From the NCBI GenBank assembly GCA_900751755.1, contig CAADSP010000033.1, positions 1-6,356 of the forward strand: a DNA stretch of 6,356 bases. The letters run 5' to 3'. The notes under the pieces are model-generated. The model made no database searches. It saw only the letters and a program-made list of their open reading frames with translations, and was not told the DNA's origin. The stretch comes from an uncultured Collinsella sp. GTDB taxonomy: Bacteria; Actinomycetota; Coriobacteriia; Coriobacteriales; Coriobacteriaceae. This document shows, piece by piece, positions 1 to 5,882 of this stretch; the stretch's first letter is position 1, and each line of letters begins with the position of its first letter. The position numbers and the translations under genes are program-made.

Positions 1-1358
1 CGCCCGGTCAGCGTCCGATGCAACCGACTCAGCGCGCGGCCCAACCCGCCGCACGTTCGGCGCAGCCCTCTTCTCGCCCCACTCAGCCCACTCAGCGTCC
101 AGGCCAGCAGCCTGTTTGTCGTCCTGCTCAGCAGTCTGCTGCCCATACAGCCCAGCCCGCGGGCGGTTCCCGCTTTAAGCAGCAGGCTCCTGCCCAGCGC
201 ATGCAGGGACAGGCACCGCAATCACGCTCCCACGCACATCATGCTCATGGCTCGCACGGCGTTGCTCCGGCCACGCGCTCGAGCTATAACACGCGCGTTC
301 GCCGTGGTGCCCAAAAGAAAAGCTCCCCGGTGCCTATGATTATCGGTGGCGTCGTCGCCGTGCTTGCGCTTGTCGCGATCGTTTTCTTTTTCGTGCCAGC
401 TGTCAAGGGCTTTTTTGCTGGTGAGGATGCGAAAGTCACTGCTGGCCAACAGGTTACTATCACTATTCCCGATGGTGCCTCGGGTGACAGCATCGCTTCG
501 ATTCTCTCCGAGAACCATATCGTCGAAAATCCCAAGGATTATTACGCGGCGGTCAAAAAGCTCAACGCCGACATGTCGCTCAAGCCCGGCACCTACTCGT
601 TCACCACGCTCATGGACGCGACCAAGGTCGTTCAGCAGCTCATGGAGGGCCCCAATGCGGGCTCCGATGCACTGACTATCCCAGAGGGCCTGACGGTTGA
701 TCAGGTCGCCGATCGCGTGGCCAAGGCATACGACAGTATCTCCAAGGAAGACTTCCTCAATCAGGCAAAGGCCTCCAACTATGTGAAGGACTATAGCTTC
801 CTTGAGGGCGCTGCAAACGATTCGCTCGAGGGCTTCCTATTCCCCAAGACCTATTCGTTGGGTAAGAAACCGAGCGCCGATGATGTGATTCGTGCCATGC
901 TCGATCAATTCAACACCGAGTACAAGTCGCTCGATTTTGCCGGTTGCGAGGCCAAAATCAAGGAGCGCTACGGCGTGGAGATGTCTGATTACGACATCAT
1001 CAATCTCGCTTCCATCGTTGAGCGCGAAGGCCTCAACGCCGAGCAGCGCGCGCATGTCGCCTCGGTGTTCTACAACCGTCTTGCCGGCAAGCTCGATGGT
1101 CTGCGCTACCTCAATAGCGATGCGACCATGATGTATGTCACCGGCGGCGAGGTTACCGCCGACGACCTGCAGAGCGATAGCCCGTATAACACCTATAAGC
1201 ACGAGGGCCTGCCGCCCACGCCCATCTGCTCTCCGTCACTCGAGGCGCTCAAGGCAACCCTTGAGCCCACCGACTCCGATGACCTGTATTTCTACATTAC
1301 GCAGGACGAGGAGTATTTCTCTCAGACCTACGAAGAGCACCAACAGTCTTGGAATTAA
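1..1358 (+). CDS. mltG: Endolytic murein transglycosylase MltG (5' end outside window)
   Basis: Membrane-anchored lytic transglycosylase that cuts nascent glycan strands and so helps set their length. Residues are numbered from the ATG at 18, but the frame stays open to the window edge in the same P/Q/R-rich composition, so the true start is probably upstream. Visible parts: a Q/P/A-rich cytoplasmic tail with a His-rich patch (residues 1-100), one membrane segment (about 106-127, rich in I/V/A/F), a LysM-like subdomain (about 146-211), then the YceG/MltG catalytic domain to residue 446. The catalytic motif LASIVEREG gives the expected acid at Glu335; it is followed by VASVFYNRL (348-355), SDAT (367-370) and the hallmark YNTYKHEGLPPTPI (390-403). 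The usual LQSD reads LNSD here. The extracytoplasmic part matches the family length; the tail is the long portion. yqeG starts 2 bases after the TAA, suggesting cotranscription. Confidence 0.95.
   Translation, partial: PGQRPMQPTQRAAQPAARSAQPSSRPTQPTQRPGQQPVCRPAQQSAAHTAQPAGGSRFKQQAPAQRMQGQAPQSRSHAHHAHGSHGVAPATRSSYNTRVRRGAQKKSSPVPMIIGGVVAVLALVAIVFFFVPAVKGFFAGEDAKVTAGQQVTITIPDGASGDSIASILSENHIVENPKDYYAAVKKLNADMSLKPGTYSFTTLMDATKVVQQLMEGPNAGSDALTIPEGLTVDQVADRVAKAYDSISKEDFLNQAKASNYVKDYSFLEGAANDSLEGFLFPKTYSLGKKPSADDVIRAMLDQFNTEYKSLDFAGCEAKIKERYGVEMSDYDIINLASIVEREGLNAEQRAHVASVFYNRLAGKLDGLRYLNSDATMMYVTGGEVTADDLQSDSPYNTYKHEGLPPTPICSPSLEALKATLEPTDSDDLYFYITQDEEYFSQTYEEHQQSWN
78..95 (+). repeat. 9-bp tandem repeat in the low-complexity mltG tail
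   Basis: CCCACTCAG occurs twice in direct tandem (78-86 and 87-95), encoding Pro-Thr-Gln twice. A third Pro-Thr-Gln lies at residues 3-5. It sits in a region (about 1-210) where the encoded protein is almost entirely Q, P, A, R, S and T. Such short coding repeats can change copy number by slippage, so tail length may vary between strains; that is inference. Confidence 0.6.
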
Positions 1359-1360
1359 AC

Positions 1361-1858
1361 ATGAGGATTTTCAGCCCCAAACGATATGTTGCCTCGGTCG
1401 ACCGCATCGACCTTGATACCCTGTGGGCCGATGGCAAACGCGCCATTCTGCTCGATCGCGATAACACCCTGGTGCCGCGCGACACCGAGCAGGTTCCCGC
1501 CGCGGTTTCTGCTTGGCTCGACGCCGCCCGCGCCAAAGGTTTTAAGCTGTGCATGGTGTCCAACAACTGGCATCGCGACCAGGTCATGAGCTCTGCACGC
1601 GAGCTGGGACTCGAGGCCATCAGCCACGCTATGAAGCCGGCGCCGTTTGCCCTCAAGGCGGGTCTTAAGCGCCTCGGCGCCACGGCCGACGAGGCGGTGC
1701 TGATCGGTGATCAGCTCTACACGGACGTGTGGAGCGGCAACTTCGCCGGCGTCGATACCATCTTGGTTAAGCCGCAGGCGACGCAGGACCTGTGGTATAC
1801 GCAGATCTTCCGTATCTTTGAGCGTCGGGCCCTTCGCGACCTTCCCTGCGAGGAATAG
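1361..1858 (+). CDS. yqeG: YqeG family HAD IIIA-type phosphatase
   Basis: Small cytoplasmic HAD-superfamily phosphatase of 165 residues, close to the roughly 170 of Bacillus YqeG; the physiological substrate is not known. All four HAD motifs are present: motif I DRDNT (32-36, nucleophile Asp32 and acid Asp34), motif II SNN (67-69), motif III Lys92 in MKP, and motif IV GDQLYTD (116-122) with acidic residues Asp117 and Asp122. There is essentially no cap domain, as expected for this subclass. I chose the ATG at 1361, 2 bases past the mltG stop with a weak GGA at 1351-1353. An in-frame TTG at 1349 lies inside mltG and would add only four residues. In Bacillus subtilis yqeG lies near a shikimate dehydrogenase gene, so its position next to aro-type genes here is a conserved association. 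Confidence 0.9.
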   Translation: MRIFSPKRYVASVDRIDLDTLWADGKRAILLDRDNTLVPRDTEQVPAAVSAWLDAARAKGFKLCMVSNNWHRDQVMSSARELGLEAISHAMKPAPFALKAGLKRLGATADEAVLIGDQLYTDVWSGNFAGVDTILVKPQATQDLWYTQIFRIFERRALRDLPCEE

Positions 1859-1866
1859 GTCTCGTC

Positions 1867-2400
1867 ATGTCCCAGCACACCAAACACGGCTGCGACCATA
1901 TCTTCTTTATCGGCTTTTTGGGCGCGGGCAAATCGACGCTCGCGCGCAACGTCGGCACTATGTTCAAGCGGCGTTTTATCGATACCGACCGCCTGGTCGT
2001 GCGCCGTTGCGGCAAGTCGGTAACCGAGATTTTTGAGACCGAGGGTGAGGGTCGTTTTCGCGAGCTCGAGACCTCGGCGCTCCGTTCGCTCCAAAGCGAG
2101 CGCAGCCTGTTGGTTTCGTGCGGGGGCGGTATCGTCGAGACACCGGTGAATATTGAGCTGATGCACGAAATGGGTACGTGCGTGTACCTCGAGGGCGACT
2201 TTGAGGATTCGATTCGCCAGATTCGTCGGTCCGACACGCGCCCCGATTTTCGCTCTCCCGAGCATGCCGCGCGCCTGTTTGAGCATCGCCGTCCGCTGTA
2301 TCGCCAGGCCGCCGACCTTACCCTTGATATTCGCAACAAGTCCTTCGAGGACGTTTCCTACCTTTGTGCCGAGATGCTTTTGGAGCGTGGGCTGCTATGA
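1867..2400 (+). CDS. aroK: Shikimate kinase
   Basis: Predicted cytoplasmic enzyme that phosphorylates shikimate to shikimate 3-phosphate with ATP, step five of the chorismate pathway. It has 177 residues, the normal size. Seen in order: Walker A GFLGAGKST (16-24); the shikimate-site DTD (39-41); IFETEGEGRFRELE (55-68), containing the conserved GE, FR and E; the glycine triplet GGG (86-88); the lid arginine in RPDF (125-128); and RRPLY...A (141-148), carrying the other substrate arginine. Nothing essential appears missing. An AGGAA ribosome-binding sequence (1851-1855) overlaps the end of yqeG. The stop codon overlaps the start of the next gene (ATGA, 2397-2400), so the two are probably translationally coupled. 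No aroE, aroQ, aroA or aroC is in the window, and the AroB-like neighbour looks inactive, so a different physiological substrate is possible though not indicated by the kinase itself. Confidence 0.93.
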   Translation: MSQHTKHGCDHIFFIGFLGAGKSTLARNVGTMFKRRFIDTDRLVVRRCGKSVTEIFETEGEGRFRELETSALRSLQSERSLLVSCGGGIVETPVNIELMHEMGTCVYLEGDFEDSIRQIRRSDTRPDFRSPEHAARLFEHRRPLYRQAADLTLDIRNKSFEDVSYLCAEMLLERGLL

Positions 2401-3506
2401 TTCGCCGTCAACTTATCAATTTCCAAAACTGCAGTGTCGATGTCCGCGTCGGATTGGGCGCGTTCGAGGAGCTGTCGCGCATGTTTGCCTCGGCTGTGGG
2501 CAAGCCTAAGCGCGCGATGGTGGTTTGGAACGACGCCACATCCGAGCGTTTTGGTGAGGTCGTCGAGCATGCGCTGGTCGACGCCGGTTTTGCCGTGTCG
2601 CTGCTCGTCCTCGAGGTTTCGCCTGCCGGTGCTACGCTGGCCGATGCCGATACCGTCTTTGGCGCCCTGTCGGCTAACGGCATTACCTGCGACGATCTCG
2701 TTGTCGCTGTCGGCGATACGGCGACCTGCTCGGTCGTTTGCTGGTGTGCCAATCAGTGGTGCGGTCGCACCGAGTGCGCCCTGCTGCCGACGATGTTCGA
2801 TGCCATGCTTACGGTCGCGACGACCATGAAGCCGCTCGTCGCCTCGTCGGCGAATGCGCTTCCCGCTATCGCGTTCCGTCCCGAGCCGGGCCTGGTCGTG
2901 TGTGACCTCGACCTTGTTCGCGAGGCGGACCCCGAGGACCTCAAGCTCGGCTATGTGGTACTTGTTGGCACCATGCTTTCGAGCAGCAAGTCCCGCTGGA
3001 ATCAGTTTACCGAGACCGTCCCCGAGATTCTCGCGGGCGAGGAGGTCGCGCTCGTCAATGCCGTTCAGTGGTCTCAGACTGCCCGAAAGGACGTACTGAT
3101 GGCCACGAACCCGAGCGCACGTCATGCGCTCGATTTTGGTAAGACGGGGGAGCGCACCCTGCGCGCCTGCTTGGGCGATGCCGCTTCGCAGGTCCCTGCC
3201 TACCAGCTGTTGTCCGAGGGCATGCGCTTTGAGGCGCGCGTTGCCCACGATGCCTGCGACTTCGATATCGATTACGTTTTTGAGGTCGATGACTGCCTGG
3301 AGGACTTTGGCATCGAGGAGCTTGCCTTCGACCTGGAGCCCACCGCGTTTATCGAGGAGTTCCGCAAGCAGCAGTTCGCCCGCTCGAACCGCAGCATGTT
3401 GCCGCTGCCCGCGGCACTCGGCGCCATTCGTCTAACGAGCGTTGAGGACGAGGTTCTTGAGCGTCACGCTCACGCCTACTTGGCTTCTCGCAAAGAACTT
3501 CTCTAA
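2397..3506 (+). CDS. aroB: AroB-like protein (3-dehydroquinate synthase fold) with the active site lost
   Basis: The symbol marks homology only. The 369 residues match AroB in length and align along their whole length: DTVFGAL (85-91) fits E. coli DTVFTAL, and LLPT (129-132), DLD (170-172), LDFGKT (245-250), EGM (274-276) and LPL (335-337) fall at AroB landmarks. AroB converts DAHP to 3-dehydroquinate using NAD and zinc. The three zinc ligands (E194, H271 and H287 in Aspergillus AROM) correspond to Val188, Lys249 and Ala268. Catalytic K197 and H275 correspond to Gly191 and Arg253. The GKN motif is gone, and the glycine loop GGGxxGDLxGF is replaced by a segment with Cys at 111, 115, 117, 122 and 127. 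Lys145 is kept at the GGKT position. Synthase activity is therefore unlikely. The frame is unbroken with composition like its neighbours, arguing against a decaying pseudogene. The start at 2397 overlaps the aroK stop; an upstream in-frame TTG (2364) lies inside aroK. Confidence 0.85.
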   Translation: MIRRQLINFQNCSVDVRVGLGAFEELSRMFASAVGKPKRAMVVWNDATSERFGEVVEHALVDAGFAVSLLVLEVSPAGATLADADTVFGALSANGITCDDLVVAVGDTATCSVVCWCANQWCGRTECALLPTMFDAMLTVATTMKPLVASSANALPAIAFRPEPGLVVCDLDLVREADPEDLKLGYVVLVGTMLSSSKSRWNQFTETVPEILAGEEVALVNAVQWSQTARKDVLMATNPSARHALDFGKTGERTLRACLGDAASQVPAYQLLSEGMRFEARVAHDACDFDIDYVFEVDDCLEDFGIEELAFDLEPTAFIEEFRKQQFARSNRSMLPLPAALGAIRLTSVEDEVLERHAHAYLASRKELL

Positions 3507-3512
3507 GATTTA

Positions 3513-3541
3513 TTGACATCCATCGTCTTTCGTATCATGTT
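3513..3541 (+). promoter_or_regulatory. Candidate sigma-70 type promoter for pepP
   Basis: A perfect TTGACA (3513-3518) lies 7 bases after the aroB-like stop codon. With a 17-base spacer the -10 would be CATGTT (3536-3541), which keeps only the A, T and final T of the consensus. A better-looking TATCAT (3533-3538) is only 14 bases away, shorter than normal. The -35 is convincing and the -10 is uncertain. Depending on the -10, transcription would start at about 3544-3548, at the base of the hairpin that follows. Confidence 0.5.
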
Positions 3542-3543
3542 GA

Positions 3544-3615
3544 GGGACGGGTTTCCAATCGGTTGCGGTTCGCATGCGATTCCGACGTTCGGTTGAGACC
3601 CGTCCCGCACTTTTT
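3544..3615 (+). promoter_or_regulatory. Three-way-junction RNA leader or attenuator before pepP
   Basis: A fully nested fold can be read by eye. The outer stem pairs 3544-3555 with 3595-3606 (11 Watson-Crick pairs plus one G-T). Inside are two hairpins: 3557-3561 with 3577-3581, continued across a 2x2 internal loop by 3564-3567 with 3571-3574 (GTT loop); and 3582-3585 with 3589-3592 (CGT loop). Only three junction bases (3556, 3593, 3594) are unpaired. After four bases (GCAC) comes TTTTT at 3611-3615, so it could act as a terminator for the upstream operon, an attenuator, or a stable 5' leader. It ends 23 bases before the pepP start. I do not recognise a known riboswitch or leader class. Confidence 0.55.
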
Positions 3616-3638
3616 GAGACAATAAGAAAGGAATCTGC

Positions 3639-4769
3639 ATGTCTGAGTTTGCTGCCGGTCCTGCCGGTCGTATCGAACGTGTCCGTGCCCTGATGGTCGA
3701 GCGCGGCTACGACGCCATCGTGGTACGCGACGAGGCCAATCTTCGTTGGCTCACGGGCGTGAAGGGCGTCTTCGACTACACCTTCGAGTTCCCGCACGCG
3801 GCGTTTATTACGGCTGACCAGGGCCTGTTCCATACCGACTCCCGCTACCTCAACAGCTTTGAGGAGAACACGCCCGCCGGCAGCCCCTGGGTCTACGACA
3901 TGGACGAGGGCACCATCCCCGGTTGGGTCGCCGGCAAGATTGCAGCCAACAAGTGCCGCGTCTGCGCTGTCGAGGACGATATGCAGATTAACTTCTACCA
4001 GGGTATTCAGCGCGGCCTGGAGGACCGCTCCGTTGCCTGCATGCTGCCGCTGATGCATGACGACATCCGCAAGATGCGCGCCATCAAGGACGCCGAGGAG
4101 ATCGAGCTCATGCGCCATGCGCAGTCGATCACCGATGCCGCCTTCCAGCACATGCTCGGCTTTATTAAGCCCGGTATGACCGAGAAGCAGGTACGCAACG
4201 AGCTCGAGAACTTTATGTTCGCCAACGGTGCTGACAGCCTTGCCTTCGGCTCCATCGTGGCGAGCGGCCCCAACACCGCCAACCCGCATGCCGTCCCGAG
4301 CGACCGCGTGATCGAGAAGGGCGACTTTGTCCTCATGGATTACGGCGCGGGCTACTGCGATTATCGCTCCGACATGACACGCACTGTCGTGATGGGCGAG
4401 CCTACCCAGGAGCAGCTCGACCTGTACGCGCTCGTGCGCCGTACGCACGAGGAGTGCGTCGCTGCCATCCATCCGGGCGTCGAGGGCAACGACATTTTCA
4501 AGCTTTCCAAGAAGATTATCGGCGATGCCGGCTATGGCGATTATTACAACCATGGTCTGGGTCACGGCGTGGGCATCGACATCCATGAGCTGCCCAACTT
4601 CAACCGCAGCAAGAACACCATCGAGGTCGGCTCGGTTATCACCATGGAGCCCGGCGTGTATCTGCCCGGTATGGGCGGCGTGCGTCTGGAGGACTACGGC
4701 GTGGTCACCGAGAACGGCTACGAGCCCTTCACCAAGACCCCGCACGACCTGCACGTCATCGATTGCTAG
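3639..4769 (+). CDS. pepP: M24 family aminopeptidase, Xaa-Pro peptidase (PepP/PepQ) type
   Basis: Cytoplasmic dinuclear-metal peptidase of 376 residues, expected to release an N-terminal residue ahead of proline or to split Xaa-Pro dipeptides; sequence alone does not separate the two. It has an N-terminal creatinase-like domain (about 11-140) and a pita-bread catalytic domain (about 150-376). The five metal ligands are visible: Asp234 (LMDYGA), Asp245 (SDMTRT), His309 (GLGHGVG), Glu337 (TMEPGVY) and Glu351 (RLEDYG). The supporting His217 is in SGPNTANPHA, and a second His is in DIHELP (314-319). The start is fixed by AAAGGA at 3627-3632, six bases upstream. It appears to be a single-gene unit, with a candidate promoter and structured leader upstream and a terminator downstream. 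Adjacency to efp is common in Firmicutes, and both products concern proline-containing peptides. No signal peptide is seen. Confidence 0.92.
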   Translation: MSEFAAGPAGRIERVRALMVERGYDAIVVRDEANLRWLTGVKGVFDYTFEFPHAAFITADQGLFHTDSRYLNSFEENTPAGSPWVYDMDEGTIPGWVAGKIAANKCRVCAVEDDMQINFYQGIQRGLEDRSVACMLPLMHDDIRKMRAIKDAEEIELMRHAQSITDAAFQHMLGFIKPGMTEKQVRNELENFMFANGADSLAFGSIVASGPNTANPHAVPSDRVIEKGDFVLMDYGAGYCDYRSDMTRTVVMGEPTQEQLDLYALVRRTHEECVAAIHPGVEGNDIFKLSKKIIGDAGYGDYYNHGLGHGVGIDIHELPNFNRSKNTIEVGSVITMEPGVYLPGMGGVRLEDYGVVTENGYEPFTKTPHDLHVIDC

Positions 4770-4791
4770 CCCATTTCGATAGATTTTTGGG

Positions 4792-4834
4792 GCGGGGCGT
4801 CCGGATCGATTCGGACGCCCCGCGTTCTCTTTTT
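4792..4834 (+). terminator. Intrinsic terminator after pepP
   Basis: A perfect 12-bp stem pairs GCGGGGCGTCCG (4792-4803) with CGGACGCCCCGC (4812-4823) around an 8-base loop (GATCGATT). It is followed by GTTCTCTTTTT (4824-4834). It starts 22 bases after the pepP stop and separates pepP from the efp promoter. Confidence 0.92.
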
Positions 4835-4843
4835 ATGCGCTCG

Positions 4844-4871
4844 CTGCAGGCGCCGTCAGCAAGTGTATAAT
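4844..4871 (+). promoter_or_regulatory. Promoter for efp-asp23-nusB
   Basis: A perfect TATAAT (-10) lies at 4866-4871. A weak -35, CTGCAG (4844-4849), is 16 bases upstream. Transcription would start at about 4877-4879, giving a leader of roughly 50 bases before the efp ATG. The placement just past the pepP terminator supports it. Confidence 0.7.
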
Positions 4872-4918
4872 TTCGGTCGTATGTAATTTGGACGCTTGTG
4901 CGTTCTGCCCATAACAAG

Positions 4919-4923
4919 AAAGG
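4919..4923 (+). promoter_or_regulatory. efp: Ribosome binding site that fixes the efp start
   Basis: AAAGG within AAGAAAGGT sits five bases before the ATG at 4929. This favours that start over an in-frame TTG at 4896, which would add eleven residues not typical of EF-P. Confidence 0.7.
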
Positions 4924-4928
4924 TCGCT

Positions 4929-5492
4929 ATGCCTACCATTTCTACCGCCGACTTCAAGAACGGCCTCGGTCTCCGCATCAAGGACAAGGTCTACACCATC
5001 GTCGAGTTCCAGCATGTCAAGCCGGGCAAGGGCGGCGCGTTTGTGCGCTACAAGACCCGCGACATCAAGAGCGGCCGTGTCGTCGAGAACACCTGCAACG
5101 CCGGCACCAAGTTCGAGAGCGTCATGCTCACCACCCGTGAGTTCCAGTACCTCTACAACGATGGCGCCGACTACATCTTCATGGACAACGAGACCTATGA
5201 GCAGGTTCCCGTTCCCGAGGACATGGTGGGCGAGAACTCCAAGTGGCTGCGCGAGAACGACATCTGCCAGCTGCTCTTCGCCGACGATGAGCTCATGGGC
5301 GTGACTCCGCCGATGTTCATCGAGACCACCATCGTCCAGACCGACCCGGGCTTTAAGGGCGACACCGTCCAGGGTTCCACCAAGCCGGCCACGATTGACA
5401 CCGGCGCTGTCATCCAGGTCCCCATGTACCTCAACGAGGGCGAGGTCATCAAGGTTGACACCCGCGACGGCAAGTTCGTCTCCCGCGTCTAG
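4929..5492 (+). CDS. efp: Translation elongation factor P
   Basis: Cytoplasmic factor that binds between the P and E sites of the ribosome and rescues stalling at consecutive prolines. It has 187 residues, the family length. The N-terminal KOW-like domain (about 1-65) carries the loop HVKPGKGGAF (29-38) with Lys34 at the tip that contacts the peptidyl-tRNA acceptor end. The central OB domain (about 66-127) follows. The C-terminal OB domain includes the family signature region, GDTVQGSTKPATIDTGA (about 147-163), then VPMYLNEGEVIKVDTRDG (about 166-183). The loop reads PGKGG, not the PGKGP described for many Actinobacteria. No gene for a lysine-modifying enzyme (EpmA/B, EarP or YmfI type) is in the window, so the state of Lys34 cannot be told. 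It is the first gene of its unit; the Asp23-family gene follows after 24 bases. Confidence 0.98.
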   Translation: MPTISTADFKNGLGLRIKDKVYTIVEFQHVKPGKGGAFVRYKTRDIKSGRVVENTCNAGTKFESVMLTTREFQYLYNDGADYIFMDNETYEQVPVPEDMVGENSKWLRENDICQLLFADDELMGVTPPMFIETTIVQTDPGFKGDTVQGSTKPATIDTGAVIQVPMYLNEGEVIKVDTRDGKFVSRV

Positions 5493-5516
5493 CAACCAAC
5501 TTCTCTAGGAGGACTC

Positions 5517-5879
5517 ATGCCCCAGGAAATCAAGATTGACGGCATCGGCATTTCGCCCGATGTTCTGACCGCCATCGTCTCGCGCGCCGTGTCCGATGTC
5601 GAGGGCATCGCCTCCGTTGGCGTCAAGGACCTTGCCACTAATCTTGTCTCCATGATGCTCTCGTCCAAGGCCCCGGCTTCCGAGCCGGCGGTCGAGGCCG
5701 AGGTCGTTGGCGACAAGCTCGCACTCACCGTGCGTGTTGTGGTGTTCTTTGGCTATCCATTCAAGAAACTCGCCGAGGCCGTTCGCGCCGCCGTGGTCGC
5801 CGCCATCGATGCTCAGGTGGGCGTCGAGGTCGAGCGCGTTGACGTTTGCATTGACGGCCTCGTTTTCCCCAAGGAGTAA
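5517..5879 (+). CDS. Asp23/Gls24 family envelope stress response protein
   Basis: 120-residue acidic protein of the Asp23/Gls24 (DUF322) family. The family pattern is visible: a short beta strand IKIDGIGISPDVLTAIVSRA (5-24), a VEGIASVGV stretch (28-36), two beta strands around VEAEVVGDKLALTVRVVVFFGYPF (59-82, with the conserved G-Y after the strand), an amphipathic helix KKLAEAVRAAVVAAIDAQ (83-100), and a final strand VERVDVCIDGLVF (105-117). There is no membrane segment or signal peptide. Members are linked to envelope stress and, in Staphylococcus, are held at the membrane by AmaP; the molecular role is poorly known. The relative next to nusB in Bacillus is YqhY, and the same neighbour occurs here, so this is probably the YqhY-like member. 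AGGAGG (5507-5512) lies four bases before the ATG, the strongest ribosome binding site in the window. Confidence 0.9.
   Translation: MPQEIKIDGIGISPDVLTAIVSRAVSDVEGIASVGVKDLATNLVSMMLSSKAPASEPAVEAEVVGDKLALTVRVVVFFGYPFKKLAEAVRAAVVAAIDAQVGVEVERVDVCIDGLVFPKE
5871..5876 (+). promoter_or_regulatory. nusB: Ribosome binding site supporting the TTG start of nusB
   Basis: AAGGAG forms the last two sense codons of the Asp23-family gene and lies six bases before TTG at 5883. The in-frame TAA at 5877-5879 rules out any earlier start, and no ATG or GTG is close downstream at a usable spacing. Confidence 0.75.
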
Positions 5880-5882
5880 CCT

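Noticed and set aside
1349..1360. TTG 1349 as the yqeG start
   Set aside because: It lies inside mltG, adds four residues only, and has no ribosome binding site; ATG 1361 follows directly after the mltG stop.
1717..2339. Two overlapping minus-strand frames opposite yqeG and aroK
   Set aside because: Both are Arg/Ser-rich shadows of well-identified + strand genes, and two frames over the same bases cannot both be real here.
2358..3248. 296-codon minus-strand frame opposite the AroB-like gene
   Set aside because: The + strand frame aligns with AroB along its full length. The minus translation is a Gly/Arg/His-rich shadow with no family signature.
2397..3506. The AroB-like gene as a frameshifted or decaying pseudogene
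   Set aside because: No stop or frameshift: landmarks from both ends align in one frame, length is normal, and flanking genes are tightly packed. Loss is confined to active-site positions while core residues remain AroB-like.
3598..3615. A plain strong terminator ending the mltG-yqeG-aroK-aroB unit
   Set aside because: The T-run is separated from the stem by four bases and the loop is a structured junction, so simple termination is possible but not the best single description. I kept it as a leader or attenuator.
3510..4754. 414-codon open frame on the minus strand opposite pepP
   Set aside because: It mirrors the codon bias of a high-GC gene. The + strand product has all M24 metal ligands; the minus frame shows no recognisable domain and would cross the leader and promoter region.
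4896..4928. Longer EF-P starting at TTG 4896
   Set aside because: The AAAGG site is placed for ATG 4929, EF-P proteins begin near that residue, and Lys34 then falls at the usual number.
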